64,000 nt of DNA from Tamarix chinensis (lineage: Eukaryota > Streptophyta > Magnoliopsida > Caryophyllales > Tamaricaceae), in NCBI GenBank assembly GCA_030549775.1, contig CM060174.1, positions 65,854,566 through 65,918,565 of the forward strand. Reading direction: 5' to 3'. Position numbers and translations under genes: made by a program. Positions 49,476-59,823 of this stretch are shown piece by piece. Positions within the stretch are counted from its first letter, which is position 1, and each line of letters starts with the position of its first letter. Below the pieces are notes generated by a model that searched no databases, was not told the origin of the DNA, and was given only the letters and a program-made list of their open reading frames with translations.

Positions 49476-49521
49476 CACTTAGTACCAGATCAGTTCACTC
49501 CTACTGTTCCAGTACTAAGTG
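49476..49521 (-). other. Conserved LTR 3' hairpin, copy in LTR D
   Basis: Plus strand CACTTAGTACCAGATCAGT pairs with ACTGTTCCAGTACTAAGTG around an 8-nt loop. Compared with LTR C, arm positions have changed on both sides (GACCGGT/ACCG to GATCAGT/ACTG). Confidence 0.78.
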
Positions 49522-50079
49522 CTAAGGCTAAATAAAGTTAACATCAAGCACTAATTATTAATAAAACACAAATCATACAGAAATCAGAGTGTGATTTAGG
49601 ATTACAAACCAAAGAGTACTTGACTAGAGTTTTTTTCAAAACATAAAGTATAGTACGAAAACACAACTAAAATATGATCATACAAGGTCCAATAAAAGAA
49701 ACAGAGTCCGCTCAAGTCGCTCTCGATCCCCAAGTCAGGTTTAGGCTCAACACTCAGCCCCACCAGATCCCTCGTAAGTGTCGTAGGCATCGAAGATATC
49801 ATCCCCTACCTGCACAAGCTCAGATGGGTCTTTTACTCGTGGGAATGAGCAGCACCCATGAAACAAGTGATCACTACGCTACGTACTGAGTAAGATAATA
49901 GATGCACTGAGGCCAACATACACAGAGATACATGACATAACAGACATGGCATGATTACGTAGATAGCATGCACGAACACTGATAAATAATACCGGTTATG
50001 AACTAGATAACTTTTTCATTAGATCTCTGATAATTATAATCGATTCACATCATATTCTGTATCAACCCATGTGAGTGCA

Positions 50080-50370
50080 AGAACCCCACTATTTTATCTA
50101 GTGGAACGGTCACGAGGGCCATGCCCTGCCACTATTTTAGTCGGTGGACCGGTCATGAGGGTAACATACCCTGCCACTATTTTTTTCCAGTGGACCGATC
50201 TAACCCCGACTCACAAGGTGTTTCAATGTAAATATTCATATCTTTCCCATGTCTTATCATTATTATGATTGTTTTGTTGACCACGGAATCCCCCACTATT
50301 ATAGCTGGTAGACCGATCACGAGGGTAACATACCCTACCACTATTATTTGCTGGTGGACCGGTCTGGGCC
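50080..50370. repeat. Diverged tandem repeats in LTR D (CCACTATTAT-GTGGACC core)
   Basis: Four or five loose copies of about 60 bp carrying CCACTATTTTAG-CGGTGGACCGGTCA, homologous to the 57-bp array of LTR C but not homogenised. Confidence 0.75.
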
Positions 50371-51984
50371 CGGCTCAACATCTTTTTCTATAAGTGATTA
50401 GTGTCTTAACATATCTTATTCAAAAGATTTTCACCCTTGACATGCATGGCTAGCTATACCCACACTTATCCTCCTAGGATGGCCTGCCCTATATCTTGAG
50501 ACTTCTGCACCTCCTAACTTGCCTCGACATCCTTCCCACAACCCACTTTCTCACACCAAAAACCCAACTTCTAAGTGTGTGGGTCAGGGCCCACCACCTT
50601 ATACCCCAAGGTCTACTCACCACTTTACCCTAGGGTTTTCATCAGAAACCCTAATCTGGGCCTATGTGGCCCTTCCTTTCCTGCCTCCCACAACCCACAC
50701 TACTATAACGCCTCCCTCGGACTCAACTCTCCCCTCATACCTCGATCCTCCTTGTTTATTTTTATTATTTTCTTTTTCTTTTTCCACCTTCTCAATTTAG
50801 GGTTTCCTCCCCAAACCCTGGTCAATCCCTAGGTACCCTTATATTATCCTACGTACTATTTTTCACCTTGAGCCTCCAGACTCCCAAACAGACCTTTCAT
50901 TGCCTTCCCCACATCCTAAAGTAACTTTTCATATGTAAGGTTCGCCCCCATGCAGACCTTAACCTCCCCATGCAAACCCCTTGATCTCTACCATGCCAAA
51001 CCCTATTATTTCCATGCAAACCCTAATTCCTCCCATGTAACCTTAGTTTCTCCCACTCTTCCATTTTATTTAAATCCCCTTTTCTCGTCCAATCATGGAT
51101 CAAAGATTGCCTAGGTCATCCTTACCTACGTTAGCCAACTTATTTCCCCTTGGTTATCTTAATTTCTCATTTTTCTCTTTCATGCCCCCATTCTACAAAA
51201 CCTCATCAAATAACCTAGCATGCATGTCCTAAGGGTCACATCCCATCACATCATATTTGCAGCATATCCATATTAGCACACACCAGACAAGAACATGAGA
51301 ACATTCCTTGGTTCCAAGTTGCGCTATACAATAAAAAAACAGATAACATATAGAACATAACATATAAATTGTACAAGGCATCCAAGGCAAGTACAACACG
51401 TAACATATAGGTGGCCTTAGTTACGTCCTTACCTAAAGCGACGATGGGCTTGGAGCACGCTCCTACAACTCCTTAGGGTTTTGGATTTGATTCACCTATA
51501 AAAGGAAAAATACTAAGGATTAGTTTTCCTCCTACCAAAAGTACCATTACTCCTTATTTTAGTCTAAGATTAGGATTTTTATTATTAAAGGGAGTATTAT
51601 ACATGAAAACTAGGGTTTTTATCTTCAAGTTAGCCCACTAGATATTACTAGCCAAAATATACTTAATGTAAATATTTAAAGCCATACTTATAGTATTAAA
51701 CCTAATAGATTTATTCTTATAATAATAGTTCTAATACTAGTTATAGCAAAATAATAACAATAATAACAATAATAACAATAATAGTAATGCTAATGCTTAT
51801 AGTGATAGAAACCCTAGCATTTTTAAGGCTCAGTCTAATAATAGTATTAGGGTTAAAATAATAATATGATAATTACAATACCAACAAAGTACAAATATTT
51901 CTAAAGATAATAATGATAAAAGTTATATTTTGAATAATAATAATATAAGGGTTCAAATGCTTTTGTCACAATAATAGAAATAAA

Positions 51985-52005
51985 ATAATAATAATAATAA
52001 TAATG

Positions 52006-52042
<37 letters not shown>

Positions 52043-52045
52043 TAG
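51985..52045. repeat. (AAT)n microsatellite in LTR D
   Basis: Interrupted AAT run just left of the hAT MITE. Further AAT runs occur at 53,005-53,050 and 53,125-53,192. Confidence 0.9.
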
Positions 52046-52196
52046 TAATAGTAATAGTAGTAACTAATAGTGTTAGTGACAAAGGCATTAGGAATAATAT
52101 TAGTAATATTCGAATATTAAATGGTAAAAATACAAAGGTTGAGTATTCTTCTTCTTTAAAAATTTAAAATGATAATATGCCAACTTCGGTTTAAAT

Positions 52197-52994
52197 TAGG
52201 GGTGTGCAATGTCGGATATCCGTATCCGATCGGATATTTTTTTCGGATATCCGATCCGACCGGATATTCGATATCCCATATCCGAATCCGTATCCGAAAC
52301 ACCGGATATCCGAAACATCGGATATCCGAAATATCGGATCGGATATCCGGTCGGATATCGGATATATCGGATTATTGAAAAAAAAATATTCGATTATTAA
52401 ATTTACATATATAATCTATAACTAAAAAAAAATTTCAGCATAAACACTTGTTTAAATATTTAGGTTGCATACAAAAAGATAAAATACATGATTAATCATA
52501 TCCAAAAAAAATTAGCGATCAAGATTTGTGAACAATGACACTCTAGAACTGTGGAACGACCTAAGTTAAGAGGTTCAAAAAATTTAGGAGTTTTTTTTTC
52601 TGGTTTGGGTGCTTGCGTGTGCGTAGGTCGTGACCTATTTGACTATTTGTAGAGTATGGATGTTTATTTTATACTTTAGTTTAGTAAATTATATTTGGAC
52701 TCATGTATTATAGTAAAAAAATGATCCAAACTTGAAGATTGAAAGAAAAAAATCAGATTATAAATTAAATTATGCCTAAATATAACTCACTTATTCTTAA
52801 AACCGGATATTTTTTACGGATCGGATTATCCACTAAAAAATCGGATCGGATATCCGCTCCGGTCAAACTTATATTTGACCGGATCGGATATCCGCTCCGC
52901 TTTTCAAAAACCGGATCGGATATCCAAAATTTCGGATCGGTTTTTTCGGATACCGGATCGGTTTTTCGGATCCCGGTTTTTTTGCACAGCCCTA
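52197..52994. mobile_element. Non-autonomous hAT-type element (MITE), 798 bp
   Basis: Terminal inverted repeats TAGGGGTGTGCAA (left) and TAGGGCTGTGCAA (right, read inward) are bracketed by a perfect 8-bp duplication GTTTAAAT at 52,189-52,196 and 52,995-53,002. Eight-bp duplications and TAGGG-type ends are characteristic of hAT elements. Subterminal regions (52,210-52,375 and 52,800-52,985) are packed with CGGATATCCG-like palindromes, while the centre is AT-rich and non-coding. Apparent frames through the palindrome arrays are repeat translations. It inserted after LTR D arrived. Confidence 0.93.
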
Positions 52995-53156
52995 GTTTAA
53001 ATAACACTAACAATAATAATAATAGTAATAGTAATATTAATAATAATAGAGATAACTATATTAATACTAAAGTTGTTAATAATAATAATCATAATAGTAT
53101 TAGTAGTAGTAGTAGTAATAGTAGTAGTAATAATAATAATAATAATACTGATAATG

Positions 53157-53190
<34 letters not shown>

Positions 53191-53429
53191 GGATAACCAT
53201 TTTAATGCTAAAGTTGTGGCCGTTTTAGATAACATACCCTAGTTATATGTATTTTATGAAATTAGGTTAGGAAATAAGGGTGATACATAATAATATTAAT
53301 AATGGTAATAATAATAATATTATTGTTATTAACAATGATAATACAAACTAATAATAATAATAGTAATATTAAGGATAATACCATTAATATTAGATAAAAT
53401 TATTAACACTTATAGAAAATAGTTTAGGG

Positions 53430-54530
53430 GCTGGGCAAGTTGGAGCACCATCTCAGGTTAGTGGTGGAACCAGTGGCGGTGCATGGCGGCGGTGGAGGAG
53501 GAAGAGATGGGAAAAATGGGTATGTAGGCTAAGAGAGAGGGAGTGGAAGGGTGTTTGAGGTGGAGGAAGGTGCAGCAGATGAAGAGGGGTGGAATAAAGG
53601 TGGTGGTGCAGCTGGGAGTGGCGGCGCACGGTGGTTGGTGCGGTAGCCGAAGGTGGTGGAAGATGGGGAAGGCAAAAGGTGAGGGAGAAGGGGGAGATGA
53701 TGATATGAGAAGGTAGGGGAAAGTTCTTTGGGTGTTTTGGAGGGTGGAGGAGGTGTTGGTTGCGGTGAGGGTGGCGGCAAAAGGCGGCGCGAGGGGCGGC
53801 GAGAGGTGAGAGTATGTTGATTGGGTTGGCGGTTTAGCACGGCCGAGGTGGCTCGTGCAGGGAAAATTGAGGGGAAAGGAGGGTCTAGTTAGGTAGAGGG
53901 TGGTGCAAGGGTCGGTTTTGGGGGTGTTTTGGCCGTCGGCGATAGGTGGCGGTGGTGGATGGCTTGTCTAATGGGGCGGCGACGATAATGGATGTTTTGG
54001 GGTTTCAAAATCAAAATTCAAATTAAGGCAGGCTATGGGGTATTTATAGGTCGATTGGGTGGGCAATGACAAGAGGAAGAAGACAAAGGAGGTGCAGATG
54101 CCACGCATGCCACCCGGTGGTTGCAGTCGAGGCGGTTCTGCCATGGCAGGGGCGTTCGAGTCGAGGGAAGAGGGAAAGGGAAGGGGGTAAGCTGCTCGGG
54201 AGGGAGGAATAGGTCGGTTGGGGTCAAAAACATGAAAGAAAATGATAGGAGAGGGAGGAAGGATAGTGGCAGAAATGGTGGCCAACGGAACGCTGGGTTG
54301 CAGCTCCTCGATTGCCGCCACACCTCGGGGAAGAAGAAAGGATCGGGACCAAGCGGTTCAGGGAGAAAAGGAAGAAGAGAAAAAAAGAGAACTGGACCGG
54401 CCAGGAAGGAAGAAAAAAAGAGAGGGAGAAACGTTGGCTTGGGCTACATAGGGAAGCTGGGCCACGCGACGGGCTCGCCCAGGTCGGGGGGGGAGGAAAA
54501 AGAAAAAAAAAGAAAGAAGAAGAAAGAAAA
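53430..54530 (-). other. GC-rich U3/leader block of LTR D (no true gene)
   Basis: Purine-rich on the plus strand with overlapping low-complexity open frames on both strands. It contains the TATA-like CCTATAAATA (minus strand, 54,050-54,041). Homologous in position to 46,370-47,450. Confidence 0.72.
54041..54050 (-). promoter_or_regulatory. Putative LTR D TATA box
   Basis: Minus strand CCTATAAATACCCC, the same as in LTR C at 47,020, about 0.82 kb from the LTR start. Retention in two diverged copies supports a real promoter element. Confidence 0.6.
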
Positions 54531-54867
54531 TAAATGAAAAAAAGAAAGGGAAAATATGTGGGTTGGGTATTTTGGAATTTTTATTTATTTATATATTTAA
54601 GTTAGATATTTTATTTTAATAAAAAATATTTTATGCATAATAGTTAAATTTATTTTTAGATTAATTGGGCTATTTTGGATAAATTTTCCTTAACTTCCAT
54701 TTTGATTAGTAAAATGTCCAAAATTTTCTAAAGAATTTATTTATTATTTTCTCTTCACTTTCCTCAATTAATTTCCTCTTTATTTAATAAAATAATTTAT
54801 TTTCTAAATTTTCCTAATAAATAATTTTTTGCCATAATTCCTAAATTATGATTTTTTGGGTATTTCA

Positions 54868-55600
54868 ATGCTTGATTAGTATGAGATGTTAAGGCATTGG
54901 CACTTAATTTGGTAAAATTTTGAAATAGAGAATTCACTTTACATGATCAATGATTAGATACATCAATGCCATACCTCCTGCTCTCTTTGGGTAAAGAACA
55001 CTCACCCAACCACTGGAAGAGATTTTGGGACATATTTTTGGTGAGTTGTCTTACCTCTTACACACTTTTGGTCATTAGTGCCCCACCAGATGCAACATCA
55101 ATAGTCATCCTAGTATAGTAGAGAAGACCATTGTAAAAGGTGTGAATGATCAAGAACTTTTCCAATTCATGGTGAGGACACATCCTCAAGAGGTCTTTGT
55201 GCCTCTCCCAAGCGTCATACAATGATTCCCCTTCTTTCTATATGAAGGTTGTTATATGATTTCTCAATTGATCCATCTTAGATGGAAGGAAGTATTTAGC
55301 AATGAATTTTTGTGAGATTTGGTCACATGTAGTGATAGAAGTGATTGCAACAAAGCCCTTTCCTTGTTCTCCAATGAGAAAGGGAACAACCTAATCTTGA
55401 CACCATCATCCAATACTCCATTCATCTTCAAAGTATCACGGTAATCTAGGAAGATTAAAATATGTAAATTAGGGTCTTCCATTGGAATAACACTAATTTG
55501 ATTCTATTGGACCATGGAAAGAAGTGAAGGCTTGAGCTTGAAGTTGTTGGCAACTATATTAGGCTAGGTGATGCTTGATTGCACGCTATGAAATGTTGAT
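54868..55600 (-). pseudogene. Athila gag N-terminal and core part
   Basis: From about 55,570 leftward: NIVANNFKLKPSLLSMVQ, then the open frame (55,264-55,482) MEDPNLHILIFLDYRDTLKM with VKIRLFPFSLENKERALL. Further down are KFIAKYFLPSKMDQLRNHIT, GESLYDAWERHKDLLRMCPH, FYNGLL and GGALMTKS. These match Athila gag in order (Retrotrans_gag domain: EDPN.HL..FL, LRLFPFSL, FPPSK...LR..I, ESLYEAWERFKDLL...PHH, TFYNG, GG.LM.K). The reading is cut by LTR D at 54,868, just before the zinc knuckle. Frameshifts are few, so the order is clear. Confidence 0.92.
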
Positions 55601-55767
55601 GAAGCAAACTCCTTTAAAGATCAATCTTAGTAGCCTGAATTGTTTTTGTTTTCCGTGGTGGCACAAATATTCAAAATTTTCTTTGTTTCTCATTCCCACT
55701 TTCTCAGACCCCACAAGGTCCTTTCGATCTAGAGATTATACTCAACCAGTTCTCCAAGTTATTGGGA

Positions 55768-55788
55768 TCGGGGCATGCAATGGTGCCT
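55768..55788 (-). promoter_or_regulatory. Athila primer-binding site (degenerate)
   Basis: The minus strand reads GGCACCATTGCATGCCCCGAT right after the 5' LTR. Athila elements carry TGGCGCCGTTGCCGGGGAT, complementary to tRNA-Asp. The match here is imperfect, with C-to-T changes at CpG positions. Confidence 0.65.
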
Positions 55789-57207
55789 ACACAAAAAAAT
55801 AAAGGAAAAATTCAAACATAGAATGAAAAATAAAATAAAATTCCTAGCCTAGTTAACCAATAAAAGGAGTCAATATTAACAATGCCAAAGTCCCTATCAA
55901 TTGCACTAGAAACTTGTTCACTTACATCCGTAAGTCTATGGATATTGTAGTAGCAAAATAAGATTATATCCTTAGGAACATCAGTGTTAACTACTGATTT
56001 TTATTGTTTTTAACTATCTAAATAGATTGATCAAAAAAGGATGAATGATAACTGTGGATAAATAAAATGATGAAAATGATGGAGACTACTAATTATGAAA
56101 CTAATCAATTAGAAATAAGCCTATGATTCAATTTTAGTTACAACTCAAATGTAATTTAATAAATCAATCTATCTTTTATTGGATTTGTTAAATACATTAT
56201 GAACAATTAGCCAAAATTAACCATTAGTATCATTCAAGAACTAAAACTCATGCTTATTTAAATCTAACAACCTATTTTCATGGCTATAGATCTAATTAAA
56301 CCCATTAAGAACAAGGTAATTAAATTAATTTCTGAGTAACACTAATCTACTTTTTTTAGCTATTAATTCTTGTTCAATGATTAAGTTTTGGTGTTCATTA
56401 TAATATTTTAATTATAAATAATAACCTAAATTGATTAAGACAACGATCAATTGTTCCAACCCTAAGTAATTAGATGCTAGCAATTGAATAACAAAATTCA
56501 AACAATTTCGATAACACTTCAATCAATTCATCAAATCAGCAATAGAGTCACACCTTATTCAATCCTAGATCTTAATATTACAGACACATAGTAGAATCAA
56601 TAATCATAATATATAAATTAGATATTAATGAAGTAAATAGGGTAGTATATTAGAAGATAGAACAAATGTGTTGAAGATATGAAGAGTCAATTGCCGGATT
56701 TGATTGATTACGAAGCTTCAAAATTAAATTCTAATGGTAAATATGTGTTTTTCTCTCTAGATACAAAAGTTTGAGAATGAAGATGAAAAGATAGAGAAAA
56801 ACCTTATTCCAATCATAACCCATCTTAAAAATAACATGCATTATCTTTTTATTTCCTTCATAGATAACTATGCAGGCTCTATTACAAAAAAGCACTAGTG
56901 TGTTTCTAGAGGTAACCTATCAATGTATTTTTTTTTCATCTAGAAAAAGCATGGGTTTGATTTTTAATAATAAGAAGCACTATAAAATTCTTTCATTCCT
57001 TCTCATGGTTGCATCCATTTTACTTCGAGGCTCGTTTGCACATCATTTTGATCCATTTTACATCGTTTTCCTTCAATAGGACGTACATGCAAGGAAAATC
57101 AAAAGGAAACAAGTGTCCAACACATAGGTGTTAATCATAATATAAAAACATAGAAATACATACAAACTAACCTAACTAAGAGCTAAATAAGCTAGTTTAG
57201 AACATCA
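55789..57207 (-). repeat. Athila 5' LTR
   Basis: About 1.42 kb. From about 55,910 it aligns collinearly with 27,170-27,552 and 32,298-33,202. Ends (minus) begin TGATGTT at 57,207. It contains the uninterrupted counterpart of LTR A's insertion site at about 56,280-56,300. The first 120 bp (55,789-55,910) has no clear match on the 3' side. Confidence 0.85.
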
Positions 57208-57239
57208 TTTATTATTACCTTATTATATATCTTATTAAG

Positions 57240-58960
57240 TATTGATAAGACATCTTCCTTGAGTAGCAACATTTCAAATCCAGGTATTTCAACAAACCTA
57301 ATAAACATATCATACCTTTTAGATTTCATGGAATATTTATGGGTTGTATCTCATAATAAAAAAAAATCTTACCCATTCCTCACATACTATAACCAATTTA
57401 TGGCATAGTGCATCATGTTGTCATGAACAACATAAACATATGTTGTATTAGCCAATCATGTTGTATGTATAGAGAAAACTTGTTATGATGATAATGAGAT
57501 GCATGTTTATAATCAAAAAAATAATTTGTCCATACGCCTCATTAGTCTTTTTAGTGAGCATAAGAAGATCTTGATTGATCATTTTAACCTTCTTTTTCAT
57601 TAATGATTGACATGGGGTACAAAAAGCGAGAATTGAGTTTCAAAGAACAAACATCTTCCTTAATTAGTTTTAGTAATATTTGAATGAGATTTTTTCTTGT
57701 ATTTAGAATGAAAAAAATCTTTGTATTATCATTCATCATCATCATTGTCAACAAAACCCTCATAGTCATCATATCTTCATGTGTTCTATAGTTCATTACA
57801 TCATCAACATTTGTTATAACATAGCTTTGCCATAAGCATTCTCTATGCTCTTGGTGCAAAAAACTATACTATTGTTGCAGCAAACAATGTTGTTGTTGCA
57901 ACATATCATAATCATTGGATAATTCATTATATTTCAATTTCCAATCTGGTAGTAATAGATACTTTTGATATACCTATATTGATGCCAAAGATGATGGTTG
58001 ATTGCCACTATATACTTCATTGACAACCAATTTGTTCAATTCTTCTTCCGTTAGGCCTAATTGAACAATAATTTCACACAAATTGTAGAAATGAACCAAT
58101 TCTGATATATAAATAATTAAAATAAAAAAGAAACTTTATATGTAAACTTACATTATCTAAAAAGATATTTTTTTATTGTAATACCACCATAGCCTTCTTA
58201 CTCATATTATTGTTATAATTCTTATATCGAGGCCACATTTTCAAATCACATGAGGCATCATATGCTTTTAAATGTTCAATAGCCCACACCTGTTGAATTT
58301 AAAAATATTATGTATGAAGGAAAATAAATAGGGTATAATATTCCAATAAAAAATTTATTATCCACAATAATTGATCACATCTAATCAAATGAAATTTATA
58401 ACTTGATTTGCTTTTTCTAAGCCATTCAAACCTTTTTCTATTAGAAATTCATATACCAATGAACCCCCATGCATAGTTTTTTTAGGCTTTAATATCATCT
58501 AGAATAGTTGAGTAAACTTGTAATTATATCACAATGTTTCTCTTGGTGTATAAAGTAAGCATTTTATAAAAAATGTACGCTATATACATAATTATAATAT
58601 CATCATTAGTGTTACCCAACTGAAAATCCTTAGCTGCTTTAATAATGTCTTTCACCTTGTCATGGGTCACAAGCTTATCTTTGTGTATTCTTTGAGATAA
58701 TTTCCAAAACTCACCAATCCCATAATCAACACCCAATTATATAAATGTGCTACACATTCTAAGTCTCAGTATTAAACTTACATTAGATACTTTAGAAGGG
58801 ATAAATCTACTTCTAATTACAAATCCTTTTTTCTTACCATCACATGCATATAGTAACATACTTAATATATTGTCATTTATGTTTATATGTGTCACTTCTA
58901 TCAATACAACGATAGGAGTCTTAGAGAAAATTACCTTTCATTCATAAGATAAATAATTGT
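57240..58960 (-). pseudogene. DUF1985 / Ulp1-type MULE passenger protein remnant
   Basis: On the minus strand from about 58,930: LIEVTHININDNILSMLLYA, KKGFVIRSRFIPSK, then a possible intron (GTAAGT at about 58,780), and LGVDYGIGEFWKLSQR with DDIIIMYIAYIFYKML near 58,560-58,600. Next are ILKPKKTMHGGSLVYEFLIE and LQVWAIEHLKAYDASCDLKM with WPRYKN (about 58,230-58,290). The sequence of features (acidic DD preceding a hydrophobic helix, then L-VWA-E and a W/Y-PR motif) follows DUF1985, the N-terminal domain of Ulp1-like proteins carried by plant MULEs. Further left are Gln-rich and Glu/Lys-rich stretches. A protease domain was not found; it could lie beyond the Athila insertion. Confidence 0.62.
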
Positions 58961-59609
58961 AAAGAGTTTCCATCTCTATTACGCTACATGCATCTCTAAT
59001 TCTTCTGTGACATTAGTCAATCATAAATATGTAATTGAATCAAATACATGGTATTGTAGTATTAATTATAATGGATATATTAATTAAATAATATTATAAT
59101 TAAATTTTGATTCTCTCCATGTAACTAAAAGTTTAAAATTATATTTTGATAAACAAATATAGATACAATATAAGTTTCATCTTCAATAAAATCAAATAAG
59201 TTACACAAATTAACATTAACAAATTAAATAAATCTAAATGAGTCATATTCAAAATTTTACAACATTAAAACCTACTTATAGCAACATAATGGAGAGTAAT
59301 TTTGGAATATAAATATTTGAATCATGCATAAATGTTATTATATATACACTATGGTAATATTTAACCTATCCAAAAAGAAGAGAGATAACAATAGATATAA
59401 CAAATAGCTAAAACATAAGCTAGAAAATTAAACAAATTTGAAGATATTAAAAGAAATTTAATATATATACATACCTTCAACAAAGTCATATCTAAAATTT
59501 GTGAGGTTAGAGTGATATGAGAAGATTGAGGTGTAAGATAATAGAAAAGGAGGAAAACAAACACATGAGAGGAGAAGGAGATTATGGCTAAAGTAAGACT
59601 ATTGAAATA

Positions 59610-59823
59610 AAAGGGGTAATATTTAGGTTAAATAGAAACACATCAATTTGCCTGGTATGTTCTCACTTTTTTATAAAAAAATTCCAACTTAACTAACATG
59701 CTCATAGCAAGAAAAAAAAGTGTTTCATTTGAATGGGTTAATAATAAGGGCCTTACTAGTTACTTTTCTATATGAATGGCTATAATTTAGTATTTTGAAA
59801 TATATTTTGGGTTGTTTTGGTTA
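59610..59823. repeat. MULE right terminal inverted repeat
   Basis: Reverse complement of 16,001-16,210 by eye, with the outer end GGTTGTTTTGGTTA. See the MULE entry. Confidence 0.68.

Larger units (their letters stand above)
49377..54867 (-). mobile_element. Giant LTR 'D' (5,491 bp, with a hAT MITE inside) in Athila gag
   Basis: Begins TGTAACACTCCCAAATTTAC and ends ATTTTTTGGGTATTTCA on the plus strand; minus orientation. It shares with LTR C the terminal block, the hairpin (49,476-49,521), the CCACTATTAT-GTGGACC repeats (50,080-50,370), AAT arrays, TATA box (54,041-54,050) and GC-rich block (53,430-54,530). Removing the 806 bp of MITE plus duplication gives 4,685 bp, close to LTR A. Unlike A, B, C, E and F, no 5-bp duplication is visible (ACCTA on the left, ATGCT on the right). 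Confidence 0.84.
27170..57207 (-). mobile_element. Athila-type Ty3/gypsy retrotransposon with four nested giant LTRs
   Basis: Minus-strand order from right to left: 5' LTR (55,789-57,207), primer-binding site, gag (split), aspartic protease, RT and RNase H, integrase (split), Athila-specific ORF (33,970-34,880), polypurine tract, 3' LTR (ending 33,202). Protein fragments run collinearly across insertions A-D. Subtracting the inserted LTRs leaves about 11.1 kb, typical of Athila. The left end is uncertain: the last 100 bp or so of the 3' LTR, next to 27,170, has no clear match. No target duplication was identified (the right flank begins TTTAT). Confidence 0.9.
16001..59823. mobile_element. 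Mutator-like element (MULE) with PMD and DUF1985 genes, split by nested insertions
   Basis: Inverted ends of about 200 bp match at 16,001-16,210 and 59,610-59,823 (read inward: CTAAAACAACCTAAAAT against CCAAAACAACCCAAAAT, then shared AGAAAAGTAACTA and GTGAGAACA blocks). Between them lie a MuDR-type transposase remnant (plus, from about 17,170), a plant-mobile-domain remnant (plus, about 23,420-24,000 and possibly beyond) and a DUF1985 protein remnant (minus, about 57,240-58,960). Removing the Athila and LTR F leaves roughly 10.5 kb, a plausible size for a multi-gene MULE. No 9-bp target duplication was found, so that both ends belong to the same insertion is inferred from structure. Confidence 0.68.

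Noticed and set aside
52169..53242. Open frames through the GGATATCC arrays
   Set aside because: Repeat translations (Ile/Ser/Asp/Arg patterns) of hAT MITE palindromes and flanking AAT runs.
53529..54537. Open frames up to 138 codons in LTR D
   Set aside because: Arg/Gly/Lys- or Pro-rich shadows in the LTR leader block with no homology that I can recognise.
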